Assembly (NCBI RefSeq): GCF_022869825.1
Contig: NZ_CP094971.1
Location: 187,501 to 251,500, forward strand
Direction: 5' to 3'
Length of the DNA: 64,000 nucleotides
Source of the DNA: Clostridium sp. BJN0001
GTDB taxonomy: Bacteria > Bacillota > Clostridia > Clostridiales > Clostridiaceae
Shown here: one piece after another, positions 21,335 to 30,239 of the stretch
How the letters are laid out: each line of letters starts with the position of its first letter
Numbering within the stretch: position 1 is the stretch's first letter
Program-made: the position numbers and the translations under genes
Notes under the pieces: model-generated
Told to the model about the DNA's origin: nothing
Databases searched by the model: none
The model's input: the letters and a program-made list of their open reading frames with translations, nothing else

Positions 21335-22735
21335 ATGAAAGTTTATAATAGTCTTACGAGAAAAAAAGAAGAATTTGTTCCTATTGTACCAGGAGAAGTA
21401 AAGATGTATGTCTGTGGACCTACAGTTTATGATTATTTTCATATAGGAAATGCGAGAACATTTATTGTTTTTGATACAATAAGAAAATATTTTGAATACA
21501 GAGGATATAAAGTCAAATTTGTTCAGAATTTTACTGATATTGATGATAAAATGATAAATAGAGCTAATAAAGAATCAATAACAGTAAGAGAACTAGGCGA
21601 TAGATTTATAAAAGAATATTATAAAGATGCAGATGCTCTTAATATTGAAAGAGCAACAGTTAATCCAAGAGCTACTGAGTATATTAATGAAATAATTAAA
21701 TTTGTTGAAAAATTAATAGAAAAGGGATATGCATATGAAGTTGATGGTGATGTATATTACAGTACAAAATCATTTAAACAGTATGGTAGACTTTGTGGTC
21801 AGAATTTAGATGATCTTCAAGCTGGAGCAAGAATTAGAGTCGATGAGAGAAAGAAAGATCCAATGGATTTTGCTGTATGGAAAGCGCAAAAAGAAGGAGA
21901 ACCTGGATGGAAGAGCCCATGGGGAATGGGAAGACCAGGATGGCATATTGAATGTTCATGTATGGCAAAAAAAGAACTTGGAGATACAATTGATATTCAT
22001 GCAGGTGGTATGGATTTAAAATTCCCACATCATGAAAATGAAATAGCACAGAGTGAAGCTGTGACAGGAAAGAAATTTGCAAATTATTGGCTACATTCTG
22101 CATTTGTAAATATAAATAATGTGAAAATGTCAAAATCATTAAATAATTTCTTTACAGCAAGAGAGATACTTGAAAAGTATGATGTTGATTGCGTAAGATT
22201 CTTAATGCTTTCAGGTCATTATAGAACTCAGATTAATTTTACAGGAGAACTTTTAGATTCTGCAAAATCTTCAATTGAACGTTTATACAATTGTATAAAT
22301 AATCTTGAAAATCTTATGAGCGAAGTAAAGATTGAGGATATGACTGAAGATGAGAAGAAATATCTTGAATCATTGAACGGATATAGAGAAAAGTATATTG
22401 AAAAAATGGATGATGATTTTAATACAGCAGATGCTATTTCTGTTATGTTTGACCTTGTTAAGGACATAAATAATAATATAAATTCAGAGTCATCTAAAAA
22501 TATATGCATCGAGGCAGAAAAATTATTAAGAGAGCTTGGAAAACCACTAGGACTTCTTGAAAAACAGGAAGATAAGACTATAGAATCTGAAATAGAAGAG
22601 CTTATAGAAAAGAGAGAACAGGCAAGAAAGAATAAAGACTTTGCTCTTTCTGATAAAATAAGAGATGAGTTAAAAGCACGAAATATTGTTCTTGAAGACA
22701 CAAAACAAGGAGTCAGATGGAAAAAAATCAATTAA
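21335..22735 (+). CDS. cysS: Cysteinyl-tRNA synthetase
   Basis: Class I synthetase for tRNA-Cys, 466 residues, usual length. [16 protein letters not shown] holds the HIGH-type motif (HIGN near residue 38) and a zinc-binding cysteine. ECSCMA and [10 protein letters not shown] supply the other zinc ligands, and KMSKSLNN near residue 268 is the KMSKS loop. No cysteine T-box precedes it, so it appears to fall under the upstream proline T-box by read-through. GGGAGGG lies before ATG. Confidence 0.97.
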   Translation: MKVYNSLTRKKEEFVPIVPGEVKMYVCGPTVYDYFHIGNARTFIVFDTIRKYFEYRGYKVKFVQNFTDIDDKMINRANKESITVRELGDRFIKEYYKDADALNIERATVNPRATEYINEIIKFVEKLIEKGYAYEVDGDVYYSTKSFKQYGRLCGQNLDDLQAGARIRVDERKKDPMDFAVWKAQKEGEPGWKSPWGMGRPGWHIECSCMAKKELGDTIDIHAGGMDLKFPHHENEIAQSEAVTGKKFANYWLHSAFVNINNVKMSKSLNNFFTAREILEKYDVDCVRFLMLSGHYRTQINFTGELLDSAKSSIERLYNCINNLENLMSEVKIEDMTEDEKKYLESLNGYREKYIEKMDDDFNTADAISVMFDLVKDINNNINSESSKNICIEAEKLLRELGKPLGLLEKQEDKTIESEIEELIEKREQARKNKDFALSDKIRDELKARNIVLEDTKQGVRWKKIN

Positions 22736-22741
22736 TAAAAA

Positions 22742-22768
22742 AAGGGGCTGCGTAGGTTCGCGGCCCTT
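22742..22768 (+). terminator. Hairpin after cysS, possible weak terminator
   Basis: AAGGGGCTGCG / CGCGGCCCTT around a six-base loop is a strong GC-rich stem but is followed only by ATTTAAAA, not a T run. It may stabilise the cysS mRNA end or give partial termination before mrnC. Confidence 0.5.
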
Positions 22769-22786
22769 ATTTAAAAGGAGATTCAA

Positions 22787-23203
22787 ATGTTAAGTGATTT
22801 AAGAATTAAAGAATTTGAAGAGGCAGAACTTAGAAGTTTAAATTCTCTTCAGCTTGCATTAATAGGCGATGGCGTATTTGAGGTATATATAAGAAATTAT
22901 ATATTCACAAAAAATACTGAACTTTCAGCTAATAAGATACATGTTAAAGCTATAAAATATGTAAAAGCTAAAAGCCAGGCAATAATAATACACGAATTAG
23001 AAGAATTTCTTACACCTGAAGAGGATAGGGTATATAAAAGAGGAAGAAATGCAAAATCGCCTACAGTACCTAAAAATGCAGATGTAAGAGATTATAGAAT
23101 GGCAACAGGATTTGAAGCACTTCTAGGATATCTTTATTTGTCTGGCAATAAAGAAAGACTAGAGTTTGTATTAAATAAAAGTACAGAAATAATAAAAGAG
23201 TAG
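22787..23203 (+). CDS. mrnC: Mini-ribonuclease III
   Basis: RNase III catalytic domain without the double-stranded RNA-binding domain, 138 residues. It matures 23S rRNA in Bacillus. The family start LNSLQLALIGDGVFEVYIR (residues about 18-36) holds the catalytic aspartate, and TGFEALLGYLYL near residue 107 the second acidic motif. It sits between cysS and rlmB, as in Bacillus. AAAGGAG precedes ATG. Confidence 0.93.
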   Translation: MLSDLRIKEFEEAELRSLNSLQLALIGDGVFEVYIRNYIFTKNTELSANKIHVKAIKYVKAKSQAIIIHELEEFLTPEEDRVYKRGRNAKSPTVPKNADVRDYRMATGFEALLGYLYLSGNKERLEFVLNKSTEIIKE

Positions 23204-23215
23204 AGGAGAATTTTT

Positions 23216-24052
23216 ATGCAAGATAAATTTAATAATAGAAAAAATCCAGTAAAAGATAACAAACAGGATAAATTTAATAATAGAAAAAATCCAGTGAAGG
23301 ATAATAAATATGAAGAGAGAGAAGATATAATAATAGGTAGAAATGCTGTAATAGAAGCATTAAAAAGCAAAAAAACTATTGAAACATTATATATTTCAAA
23401 TACAAAACTTGAAGGTTCAATTAATAAAATTATAGGTTTGGCAAAAGAAAAGAAAATAGTTATAAAAGAAGTTGATAGAAGAAAACTTGATATGATGTGC
23501 GGTGGAGAAGTTCATCAAGGAGTAATTGCTAAGATAACTCCATTTAAATATTCAGAAGTAAAAGATATATTGGATTATGCTAAAAAAAGAAATGAAGATC
23601 CATTTGTAATAGTTCTTGATGAAATTGAAGATCCACATAATTTAGGTTCAATAATAAGAACAGCAGAACTTGCTGGAGTTCATGGAATAATAATTCCTAA
23701 AAGAAGAAGTGCATCAGTTACATCAACTGTATATAAAACATCAGCTGGAGCTGTACAATATGTTAAAGTTGCAAAAGTTGCAAACCTTAATAATGCAATT
23801 GAAGAGCTTAAGGATAATGGAGTATGGATATACGGTGCTGATATGAATGGTGAAGAATTCAGCTATCAAAATGATTTTTCAGGAGCATGTGCATTAGTTA
23901 TAGGAAATGAAGGAAGAGGAATATCAAAACTTACAGCACAAAAATGTGATAAGCTTGTTAAAATTCCTATGGTTGGAAAAATAAATTCATTAAATGCTTC
24001 AGTAGCTGCTGGAATTTTAATGTATGAAGTTATGAAAGTTCGTTTAAAGTAG
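23216..24052 (+). CDS. rlmB: 23S rRNA (guanosine-2'-O-)-methyltransferase RlmB
   Basis: SPOUT-class methyltransferase modifying a conserved guanosine of 23S rRNA, 278 residues. The core (residues about 35-278) has the L30e-like RNA-binding part and knot motifs DPHNLGSIIRTAE, GNEGRGIS and NSLNASVAAGILMYE. The first 31 residues are a charged extension made of two tandem copies of QDKFNNRKNPVKDNK. GAGGAG precedes ATG. In Bacillus the homologue YacO lies between mrnC and rae1, as here. Confidence 0.93.
   Translation: MQDKFNNRKNPVKDNKQDKFNNRKNPVKDNKYEEREDIIIGRNAVIEALKSKKTIETLYISNTKLEGSINKIIGLAKEKKIVIKEVDRRKLDMMCGGEVHQGVIAKITPFKYSEVKDILDYAKKRNEDPFVIVLDEIEDPHNLGSIIRTAELAGVHGIIIPKRRSASVTSTVYKTSAGAVQYVKVAKVANLNNAIEELKDNGVWIYGADMNGEEFSYQNDFSGACALVIGNEGRGISKLTAQKCDKLVKIPMVGKINSLNASVAAGILMYEVMKVRLK
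23219..23308 (+). repeat. Tandem 45-base direct repeat at the start of rlmB
   Basis: Two head-to-tail 45-base units (23219-23263 and 23264-23308) encoding the same 15 residues, QDKFNNRKNPVKDNK. The DNA copies differ by only a few third-position changes (AAC/AAT, GTA AAA/GTG AAG, CAA/CAG), pointing to a fairly recent in-frame duplication. Confidence 0.95.
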
Positions 24053-24067
24053 ACAGGAGAGAGCATT

Positions 24068-24577
24068 ATGAAAACTATTTTTGTTGATGGATATAATGTT
24101 GTAAATAGCTGGCCTAATCTTAACTATAGAAAGAATTTCAGTTTTGAAGCTGCAAGACAGATGCTTATTGATCTTCTTCATAATTATGCAGTATATAAAT
24201 CATGCAAAATAATATTAGTTTTTGATGCACATAAAGTTCCTGGAAGTATAGAAAAAAAAGAAGAAATGAATAAAAATGTATCTATCGTTTTTACAAAAGA
24301 TGGGGAAACTGCAGATAGCTATATAGAAAAGCATGTAAATTTAGCAGGAAGACGTTGCGATATAACAGTTGTCTCATCAGATAATCTTGTCCAGCAAACT
24401 ACATTTCAAAGAGGCGCTGTTAGAATGTCTTCAATTGAATTCTATAATGAAATAACTTCAATGGAAAAAAGTATAAGAAAGAATACGGAAAAAAATACAT
24501 TAAATAAGAAGAATCCAATAATGGACAATATACCAAATAATATATTAGAAAAATTAGAAAAAATAAGAAGAAGCTAG
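24068..24577 (+). CDS. rae1: Ribosome-dependent mRNA endonuclease Rae1 (NYN domain, YacP)
   Basis: 169 residues. The NYN domain starts FVDGYNVVNSWP with an active-site aspartate, continues KIILVFDAHKVPGS and DGETADSYIEKH, and ends ITVVSSDNLVQQ, the PIN-like acidic set. Bacillus Rae1 cuts mRNA in the ribosomal A site. The order rlmB-rae1-sigH is as in Bacillus yacO-yacP-sigH. The last 30 residues are charged and variable. AGGAGAG precedes ATG. Confidence 0.9.
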   Translation: MKTIFVDGYNVVNSWPNLNYRKNFSFEAARQMLIDLLHNYAVYKSCKIILVFDAHKVPGSIEKKEEMNKNVSIVFTKDGETADSYIEKHVNLAGRRCDITVVSSDNLVQQTTFQRGAVRMSSIEFYNEITSMEKSIRKNTEKNTLNKKNPIMDNIPNNILEKLEKIRRS

Positions 24578-24585
24578 TATAATTA

Positions 24586-24615
24586 TTGACTTCAATAATT
24601 TTTTAAGAGTATAAT
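24586..24615 (+). promoter_or_regulatory. sigH promoter
   Basis: TTGACT at 24586-24591 and TATAAT at 24610-24615, 18 bases apart, in the AT-rich gap between rae1 and sigH. It gives sigH its own vegetative promoter in addition to read-through from rae1. Confidence 0.75.
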
Positions 24616-24647
24616 TTATTATAAATGGGATTACCAGTTAAAGAAAG

Positions 24648-25280
24648 TTGAGATTTATAGTGAAGGATTTTTTAGAGTTTAATGGCAAAAAAGATGAAGA
24701 GATAGTATTAGAAGCTAAAAATAGTAATAAAAGGGCACAGGAATATTTAATATCAAAGTATGATGGCTTTATAAAAATTAAAGCAAAATCATACTTTTTA
24801 ATAGGTGCTGATAAAGAAGATATATATCAAGAGGGAATGATAGGTCTTTATAAAGCTATAAGAGATTTTAATAGTGAAAAAGCAACATCATTTAAGTCTT
24901 TTGCAGAGATATGCATTATGAGACAGATACTTACAGCAATAAAAACTGCGACACGCCAGAAACATATTCCTTTAAATACATATGTTTCATTAAACAAACC
25001 AATGTTTGAAGACGAGTCTGATAGAACACTGCTTGATGTAATATCAGGATTAAGGATAACTGATCCAGAAGAGTTATTAATAAGTAAAGAACAGATGGAT
25101 TATATAAAAGAAAAAATAAAAAAGGAACTTTCGGGACTCGAACTTGAAGTTGTAAATTTGTATCTTGACGGTAAATCATATCAGGAAATTGCAAAAAAAT
25201 TACAAAGAGAACCAAAATCGATAGATAATGCTCTTCAGAGAGTTAAGAGAAAGCTTGAAAAATGCTTTAAAAATCAATAA
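24648..25280 (+). CDS. sigH: RNA polymerase sigma-H factor
   Basis: Sigma factor for early sporulation and transition-state genes, about 206-210 residues. Region 2 is very close to Bacillus SigH (YFLIGADKEDIYQEGMIGLY near residues 49-68 and ICIMRQILTAIKTATRQKHI near 88-107). Region 4 near residues 160-207 ends QRVKRKLEKCFKNQ. The start is not settled: TTG at 24648 has little room for a ribosome-binding site, while GTG at 24660 follows AAAGTTGAG and would give MKDFLEF. It lies just before tRNA-Thr-tuf. Confidence 0.93.
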   Translation: MRFIVKDFLEFNGKKDEEIVLEAKNSNKRAQEYLISKYDGFIKIKAKSYFLIGADKEDIYQEGMIGLYKAIRDFNSEKATSFKSFAEICIMRQILTAIKTATRQKHIPLNTYVSLNKPMFEDESDRTLLDVISGLRITDPEELLISKEQMDYIKEKIKKELSGLELEVVNLYLDGKSYQEIAKKLQREPKSIDNALQRVKRKLEKCFKNQ

Positions 25281-25286
25281 TTTTGG

Positions 25287-25315
25287 TTGACAAATAAATT
25301 AATTAATAGTAAACT
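25287..25315 (+). promoter_or_regulatory. Promoter for tRNA-Thr and tuf
   Basis: TTGACA at 25287-25292 is followed after 17 bases by TAAACT at 25310-25315. A TATAAT at 25317 is too far from this -35. It lies about 40 bases before the tRNA. Confidence 0.65.
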
Positions 25316-25353
25316 TTATAATTGGTATATCAAGAAATTAGCAAGGACTGTGC

Positions 25354-25429
25354 GCTCATATAGCTCAGTCGGTAGAGCGTCGCCTTGGTAAGGCGGAGGT
25401 CGTCGGTTCAATCCCGATTATGAGCTCCA
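25354..25429 (+). tRNA. tRNA-Thr (GGT)
   Basis: 76-base cloverleaf with encoded CCA. Acceptor GCTCATA pairs with TATGAGC, discriminator T, D arm GCTC/GAGC, anticodon loop TTGGTAA with GGT, and T arm GTTCAAT. It lies 56 bases before tuf, a tRNA-Thr-tuf arrangement seen in many bacteria, so probably cotranscribed. Confidence 0.97.
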
Positions 25430-25485
25430 CATAAAGATAAAACGCTAGGCAAAGTTTATTACAAATAGTGAGGAGGAAATTTAAA

Positions 25486-26679
25486 ATGGCAAAAGCAAAA
25501 TATGAAAGAACAAAACCCCATGTTAACATTGGAACAATAGGACACGTAGATCACGGTAAGACAACATTAACAGCAGCTATTACAACAGTATTAGCAAATA
25601 AGGGATATGCAGAAGCATTTGATTATGCAGCAATCGATAAGGCACCAGAAGAAAAAGAAAGAGGAATCACAATCAATACAGCACACGTTGAGTATGAAAC
25701 AGATAATAGACATTACGCTCACGTAGACTGCCCAGGACATGCTGATTATGTAAAGAACATGATTACAGGAGCAGCACAGATGGATGGAGCAATCTTAGTT
25801 GTATCAGCAGCAGATGGTCCGATGCCACAGACAAGAGAACATATCTTATTAGCATCAAGAGTTGGAGTTGACTACATCGTAGTATTCTTAAACAAAGCTG
25901 ATATGGTAGACGATCCAGAATTAATCGAATTAGTTGAAATGGAAGTAAGAGAATTATTAAATGAATATAACTTCCCAGGAGACGATATTCCAATAATCGT
26001 AGGATCAGCATTAAAAGCATTAGAAAACCCAACAGATCCAGAAGCAACAAAATGCATAATGGAATTAATGGATGCAGTAGATAGCTATATTCCAACTCCA
26101 CAGAGAGCAACAGATAAGCCATTCATCATGCCAGTAGAAGATGTAATGACAATCACAGGAAGAGGAACAGTAGCAACAGGAAGAGTTGAAGCTGGAGAAA
26201 TCAAAGTAGGAAACGAAGTAGAAATCGTTGGATTAAGCCCAGATAAGAAGAAGACAGTAATAACAGGACTTGAAATGTTCAGAAAGACATTAGACGAAGC
26301 AGAAGCTGGAGATAATATCGGAGCATTATTAAGAGGAATCCAGAGAGATGAAATTGAAAGAGGTCAGGTATTAGCTGCACCAGGATCAGTACATCCACAT
26401 ACAAAATTTGTAGGTCAGGTATATGTACTTAAGAAAGAAGAAGGCGGAAGACATACACCATTCTTCGATGGATATAGACCACAATTCTATTTCAGAACAA
26501 CAGATGTTACAGGATCAATTAAATTACCAGACGGAATGGAAATGGTAATGCCAGGAGATCACATCGATATGAAGGTTGAATTAATCACACCAGTAGCAAT
26601 GGATGAAGGATTAAGATTTGCCATCAGAGAAGGTGGAAGAACAGTAGGATCTGGAGTTGTTACTAAGATAGAAGAATAA
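25486..26679 (+). CDS. tuf: Elongation factor Tu, copy 1
   Basis: Carries aminoacyl-tRNA to the ribosome as a GTP complex; 397 residues. G-domain motifs GHVDHGKTT (residues 19-27), DCPGHADY (about 81) and NKADM (about 136) are intact, as are domains 2 and 3. ATG at 25486 follows AGGAGGAAATTTAAA. A second copy at 41276 differs by only two residues (Ser344 here is Thr there; Glu365 here is Asp there). The copies are near identical in DNA from the ribosome-binding site to just past the stop, suggesting gene conversion. A terminator follows. Confidence 0.98.
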   Translation: MAKAKYERTKPHVNIGTIGHVDHGKTTLTAAITTVLANKGYAEAFDYAAIDKAPEEKERGITINTAHVEYETDNRHYAHVDCPGHADYVKNMITGAAQMDGAILVVSAADGPMPQTREHILLASRVGVDYIVVFLNKADMVDDPELIELVEMEVRELLNEYNFPGDDIPIIVGSALKALENPTDPEATKCIMELMDAVDSYIPTPQRATDKPFIMPVEDVMTITGRGTVATGRVEAGEIKVGNEVEIVGLSPDKKKTVITGLEMFRKTLDEAEAGDNIGALLRGIQRDEIERGQVLAAPGSVHPHTKFVGQVYVLKKEEGGRHTPFFDGYRPQFYFRTTDVTGSIKLPDGMEMVMPGDHIDMKVELITPVAMDEGLRFAIREGGRTVGSGVVTKIEE

Positions 26680-26698
26680 TTCTTAGATAGTATAAAAA

Positions 26699-26725
26699 AG
26701 GACTGAGCAAATACTGCTTAGTCCT
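26699..26725 (+). terminator. Terminator after tuf copy 1
   Basis: AGGACTGAGCA / TGCTTAGTCCT hairpin around a short loop, preceded by six A and followed by AATTC. The stem is strong but the T tract is poor. It separates tuf from rpmG, which has its own promoter. Confidence 0.7.
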
Positions 26726-26738
26726 AATTCAAGATTAT

Positions 26739-26767
26739 TTGACAATTTGCATATTATATGCTAATGT
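26739..26767 (+). promoter_or_regulatory. Promoter of the rpmG-secE-nusG operon
   Basis: Consensus TTGACA at 26739-26744 and TAATGT at 26762-26767 with a 17-base spacer, 100 bases ahead of rpmG. Confidence 0.7.
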
Positions 26768-26866
26768 GTAAAAGTGTCATTTAAGATTTATGATACAAAT
26801 AGTACAAGAAAAATAAGAGGCAAGGCCTTTTGTTAATAATAGAATATATAAACTGGAGGTGCAGTG

Positions 26867-27016
26867 ATGAGAACTAAAGTAACTTTAGCATGCACAGAGT
26901 GTAAACAGAGAAATTACGATACAATGAAAAATAAAAAGAATAACCCAGATAGAATCGAAATGAAAAAATATTGTAAGTTCTGTAAAAAGCACACTCTTCA
27001 TAGAGAAACAAAATAG
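26867..27016 (+). CDS. rpmG: Ribosomal protein L33 (zinc form)
   Basis: 49-residue large-subunit protein. CTEC at residues 9-12 and CKFC at 36-39 form the zinc ribbon of the C+ type. Such zinc forms are replaced by cysteine-free paralogues in zinc-starved bacteria; no such paralogue is in this window. ATG follows GGAGGTG by about nine bases. It begins the rpmG-secE-nusG group as in other Firmicutes. Confidence 0.96.
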   Translation: MRTKVTLACTECKQRNYDTMKNKKNNPDRIEMKKYCKFCKKHTLHRETK

Positions 27017-27063
27017 TTTCTGTTAAGGAAAGACATATACTTGAATTATAAGGATGTGAAGAT

Positions 27064-27294
27064 ATGTCAGTAAAAAGCAATATACAACCTGAGAAGGCAT
27101 CTAAAAAAAACATGTTATTCGATTTTTTTAGAGGGGTTAAATCAGAATTAAAAATAATAATTTGGCCTTCAAAAGATGAGACAAAAAAAGCATTTATTGC
27201 AGTTTTAGTATTCTCACTAATATTTATAATATTAGTAGGAGGGTTCGATTTTGTTTTCAAACACCTCTTTCAACTATTATTGAAATTAAAATAA
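27064..27294 (+). CDS. secE: Preprotein translocase subunit SecE
   Basis: Essential small subunit of the SecYEG channel, 76 residues with one membrane helix (about residues 45-72), the short Firmicute form. The amphipathic segment FFRGVKSELKIIIWPSKDET (about residues 22-41) carries the conserved K-W-P before the helix. It sits between rpmG and nusG; secY is in the spc part of the same window at 52022. Confidence 0.94.
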   Translation: MSVKSNIQPEKASKKNMLFDFFRGVKSELKIIIWPSKDETKKAFIAVLVFSLIFIILVGGFDFVFKHLFQLLLKLK

Positions 27295-27329
27295 AGGAGG
27301 TCCAGGCAAAACAGTTTGCCTAACAAAAC

Positions 27330-27851
27330 ATGAGTGATGTAGCAAAATGGTATGTAGTTCATACATACTCTGGATATGAAAATAAGGTTAAAGCGAATCT
27401 TGAAAAAGCAATTGAGAATAGAAATCTTGAATCACTAATTTTTGACGTTCAAGTGCCAATGGAAGAAGTAGTGGAAGAAAAAGATGGGAAACAGAAAGTC
27501 TCATTAAAAAAGAAGTTCCCCGGTTATGTACTTATAAAGATGATAATGGGAGACGAAGCATGGTATGTAGTTAGAAATACACGTGGAGTAACAGGCTTTG
27601 TAGGGCCAGGATCAAAACCAGTTCCTCTTTCAGAGGAAGAAGTTGAATCAATGGGAGTTTTAGAAGCTCCAGTAGATATTGATCTTGAAGTAGGCGAAAG
27701 CATAAGAATTACTTCTGGTCCACTAAAGGATTCAGTGGCTACAATTCAAGAAATAATTAACGAAAAAAGAAAAATAAAGGCACTAGTTGAAATGTTTGGC
27801 AGAGAGACTCTTGCCGAATTAGATTTTAATCAAGTTGAAAAATTAGTTTAA
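27330..27851 (+). CDS. nusG: Transcription termination/antitermination factor NusG
   Basis: 173 residues binding RNA polymerase and linking it to Rho or the ribosome. The NGN domain starts AKWYVVHTYSGYENKVKANL and includes FPGYVLIKM and RNTRGVTGFVG. The C-terminal KOW domain lies at about residues 125-170 (SGPLKDSVATIQEI). ATG at 27330 follows AAAGGAGGTCC by a long spacer, so initiation may be less efficient than for its neighbours. Confidence 0.96.
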   Translation: MSDVAKWYVVHTYSGYENKVKANLEKAIENRNLESLIFDVQVPMEEVVEEKDGKQKVSLKKKFPGYVLIKMIMGDEAWYVVRNTRGVTGFVGPGSKPVPLSEEEVESMGVLEAPVDIDLEVGESIRITSGPLKDSVATIQEIINEKRKIKALVEMFGRETLAELDFNQVEKLV

Positions 27852-27921
27852 TTAACTAATTTTAATTAAGTGGGAGAACTAAAAAATGTTCGCTATACCA
27901 CATAAATAGGAGGAATAACAA

Positions 27922-28347
27922 ATGGCTAAGAAAGTAACTGGAATGATTAAGCTTCAACTTCAAGCTGGTAAAGCAACACCAGCACCACCAGTAGGTCCAG
28001 CTTTAGGTCAACATGGTGTAAATATTATGGGATTCTGTAAGGAGTTTAATGCAAAAACTGCAGATAAGGCTGGATTAATAATACCAGTAGTAATCACAGT
28101 TTATCAAGATAGATCTTTTAGCTTTATATTAAAGACTCCACCAGCAGCAGTTCTAATTAAGAAAGAATTAGGATTAAAGAGTGGTTCAGGAGTACCTAAT
28201 AAGACAAAAGTAGGTAAGCTTAACAAGGATCAGCTTAAAAAGATTGCAGAAATGAAGATGCCAGACTTAAATGCTGCTAATGTTGAATCAGCTATGTCAA
28301 TGGTTGCAGGAACAGCAAGAAGTATGGGAATAACTATTGAAGAGTAA
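27922..28347 (+). CDS. rplK: Ribosomal protein L11
   Basis: 141 residues, normal length. Sits at the GTPase-associated centre of 23S rRNA and is involved in stringent-response sensing. The proline-rich N-terminal segment [18 protein letters not shown] (about residues 17-34) and the C-terminal RNA-binding domain with [11 protein letters not shown] are conserved. AGGAGG lies before ATG. Followed 56 bases later by rplA. Confidence 0.97.
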   Translation: MAKKVTGMIKLQLQAGKATPAPPVGPALGQHGVNIMGFCKEFNAKTADKAGLIIPVVITVYQDRSFSFILKTPPAAVLIKKELGLKSGSGVPNKTKVGKLNKDQLKKIAEMKMPDLNAANVESAMSMVAGTARSMGITIEE

Positions 28348-28403
28348 TTTCGAAAAATAAGTGGGAGGTCAAAACCGCTAAAACCACAGAGGAGGCAGAA
28401 AAA

Positions 28404-29093
28404 ATGGGAAAAAAATATATTGAAAGTGTTAAACTTATAGATAGAAATACATTATATACTCCAGCAGAAGCTTTAGAATTAGTTGAAAAGACTGCTAAAG
28501 CAAACTTTGATGAAACAGTTGAATTACATGTAAGATTAGGAGTAGATCCTAGACATGCAGATCAGCAGGTTAGAGGAGCAATAGTTCTTCCAAACGGAAC
28601 TGGTAAGAAAGTAAGAGTATTAGTATTTGCTAAAGGCGCAAAAGCTGACGAAGCTACAGCAGCTGGAGCAGACTTTGTAGGTGGAGAAGAATTAGTTCAT
28701 AAGATTCAGAGCGAAAACTGGTTCGATTATGATGTTGTAGTTGCAACACCAGATATGATGGGAGTAGTTGGTAGAATAGGTAGAATCTTAGGACCTAAGG
28801 GCTTAATGCCAAACCCTAAGTCTGGAACAGTTACATTTGATGTAACAAAAGCAATTGAAGAGATTAAAGCTGGTAAGGTTGAATATAGAGTTGATAAAAC
28901 AGCTATTATTCATTGCCCAATCGGAAAGAAATCTTTTGGAACAGACAAATTAAAACAGAACTTTAATGTATTAATGGATGCTATCGTAAAAGCTAAACCA
29001 GCATCAGCAAAGGGACAGTATTTAAAATCAGTTTCAGTTTCTAGTACAATGGGACCTGGAGCTAAAGTTAATCCATCAAAAGTTTTAGACTAG
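28404..29093 (+). CDS. rplA: Ribosomal protein L1
   Basis: 229 residues, normal length, forming the L1 stalk that moves deacylated tRNA out of the E site. [20 protein letters not shown] (about residues 119-138) and GTVTFDV are family signatures. In other bacteria L1 represses the rplKA message. GAGGAGG precedes ATG. A separate promoter starts immediately after its stop for rplJL. Confidence 0.97.
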   Translation: MGKKYIESVKLIDRNTLYTPAEALELVEKTAKANFDETVELHVRLGVDPRHADQQVRGAIVLPNGTGKKVRVLVFAKGAKADEATAAGADFVGGEELVHKIQSENWFDYDVVVATPDMMGVVGRIGRILGPKGLMPNPKSGTVTFDVTKAIEEIKAGKVEYRVDKTAIIHCPIGKKSFGTDKLKQNFNVLMDAIVKAKPASAKGQYLKSVSVSSTMGPGAKVNPSKVLD

Positions 29094-29095
29094 AG

Positions 29096-29124
29096 TTGAC
29101 AAAATTAATAATTTCTTATATAAT
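29096..29124 (+). promoter_or_regulatory. Promoter of rplJL
   Basis: Perfect TTGACA (29096-29101), 17-base spacer, perfect TATAAT (29119-29124), three bases after the rplA stop. One of the strongest-looking promoters in the window. Confidence 0.9.
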
Positions 29125-29130
29125 TATTAA

Positions 29131-29255
29131 TGTTTTGAAAAGAAAATATGTTTTCCGTAGACGGCGGGTGCAAATGCATAAAGGATACTTACCTGCTTAG
29201 GAGATTTTATGATGTGATTTTATAGATCTTCTCTGTTTACGGGAAGATCTTTTTT
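29131..29255 (+). ncRNA. Ribosomal protein L10 leader with terminator
   Basis: Structured leader between rplA and rplJ. It holds CCGTAGACGGCGGGTGC near 29156 and its partner CCTGCTTAGGAG near 29192, the core of the L10-leader RNA seen in Firmicutes. It ends in a terminator, AGATCTTC / GAAGATCT at 29224-29250 with a T run. Binding of L10-(L7/L12) is known to control this element in Bacillus, so autoregulation is expected here. Confidence 0.88.
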
Positions 29256-29298
29256 AATAAAATGAGCAGTTTAAAACTGTGAGGAGGTGGATTAAGAA

Positions 29299-29799
29299 AT
29301 GAACAAAAATAGAGAATTCAAAGAAGCAAAGGTAGCTGAAATTAAGGAAAAGCTAGAAAAGGCAACATCCGTAGTTGTTTCTAAGTATCAGGGCTTAACA
29401 GTTGAAGAAGATACTTCTTTAAGAAAACAGTTAAGAGAAGCTGGAATTGAATATAAAGTATATAAAAATTCTTTAGTATCTTTAGCAGCTAAACAACTTG
29501 GAATCGAAGGATTAGGCGAATGTCTACAAGGACCAATCTCAATTGCATTTGGTTATGAAGATGTTACAGCTGCTCCAAGAGTTTTAAATACTTTTGCAGC
29601 TGACCATAAGAAGCTTGAATTACAGGCTGGCTTAATCAACGGTAAAATGTATGATGCTGAAGAGATCAAGTATCTTGCTACAATACCACCAAGAGACGTT
29701 CTTATTGCAAAGTTCCTTGGAAGTATCAAAGCCCCAGTATCAAAATTTGCATGCGTTGTTAATGCAATAAAAGAAAAGAAAGAAAATGAAGCAGAATAA
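29299..29799 (+). CDS. rplJ: Ribosomal protein L10
   Basis: 166 residues. Base of the stalk that carries L7/L12 dimers and recruits translational GTPases. [20 protein letters not shown] (about residues 24-43) and YKVYKNSL are conserved RNA-binding segments; the C-terminal helix binds L7/L12. GAGGAGGTGG precedes ATG. Together with rplL it is controlled by the leader directly upstream. Confidence 0.97.
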   Translation: MNKNREFKEAKVAEIKEKLEKATSVVVSKYQGLTVEEDTSLRKQLREAGIEYKVYKNSLVSLAAKQLGIEGLGECLQGPISIAFGYEDVTAAPRVLNTFAADHKKLELQAGLINGKMYDAEEIKYLATIPPRDVLIAKFLGSIKAPVSKFACVVNAIKEKKENEAE

Positions 29800-29828
29800 T
29801 ATAAAAAAAATTTGGAGGTGCTATTAAA

Positions 29829-30194
29829 ATGACAAAGGAAGATATAATACAAGCAATTAAAGAAATGAGCGTTTTAGACTTAAATGAATTAGTAAAGGCT
29901 TGCGAAGAAGAATTCGGAGTAAGCGCAGCTGCACCAGTAGCTGCAGGAGCTGCTACAGGAGCTGCTGCAGGAGCTGCAGAAAAGAGTGAATTCGATGTAG
30001 TATTAACTGCAGCCGGAGCTAACAAGATTAAGGTTATCAAAGCAGTAAGAGAAATCACTGGATTAGGATTAAAGGATGCCAAAGATATGGTAGACGGAGC
30101 TCCTAAGACATTAAAAGAAGGCGTAGAAAAAGCTGCTGCTGAAGAAATGAAGACTAAATTAGAAGAAGTTGGAGCTTCAGTAGAACTTAAATAG
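29829..30194 (+). CDS. rplL: Ribosomal protein L7/L12
   Basis: 121 residues, normal length. N-terminal dimer domain (1-32), Ala/Gly-rich hinge (about 36-54) and C-terminal factor-binding domain with [20 protein letters not shown] (about 66-85). Several copies per ribosome. GGAGGTG lies before ATG. A strong terminator follows 19 bases after the stop. Confidence 0.98.
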   Translation: MTKEDIIQAIKEMSVLDLNELVKACEEEFGVSAAAPVAAGAATGAAAGAAEKSEFDVVLTAAGANKIKVIKAVREITGLGLKDAKDMVDGAPKTLKEGVEKAAAEEMKTKLEEVGASVELK

Positions 30195-30212
30195 TTTCTA
30201 AAACATAATAGG

Positions 30213-30239
30213 AAAAAAGGTGCTTTATGCACCTTTTTT
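30213..30239 (+). terminator. Terminator after rplL
   Basis: AAAAAAGGTGC / GCACCTTTTTT around TTTAT, a classic stem with T run. It separates rplJL from rpoBC, which has its own promoter; partial read-through is possible. Confidence 0.9.

Noticed and set aside
22228..22731. A 167-codon antisense frame opposite cysS
   Set aside because: Serine-rich product caused by antisense reading of Glu/Lys/Arg codons; no initiation signals.
25763..26122. A 119-codon leucine-rich frame opposite tuf, repeated opposite the second tuf at 41553-41912
   Set aside because: It is the antisense shadow of a highly biased coding sequence; it appears twice only because tuf does.
29759..30232. A 157-codon antisense frame covering rplL
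   Set aside because: Ala/Ser-rich mirror of the L7/L12 hinge; no ribosome-binding site, and it crosses the rplL terminator.
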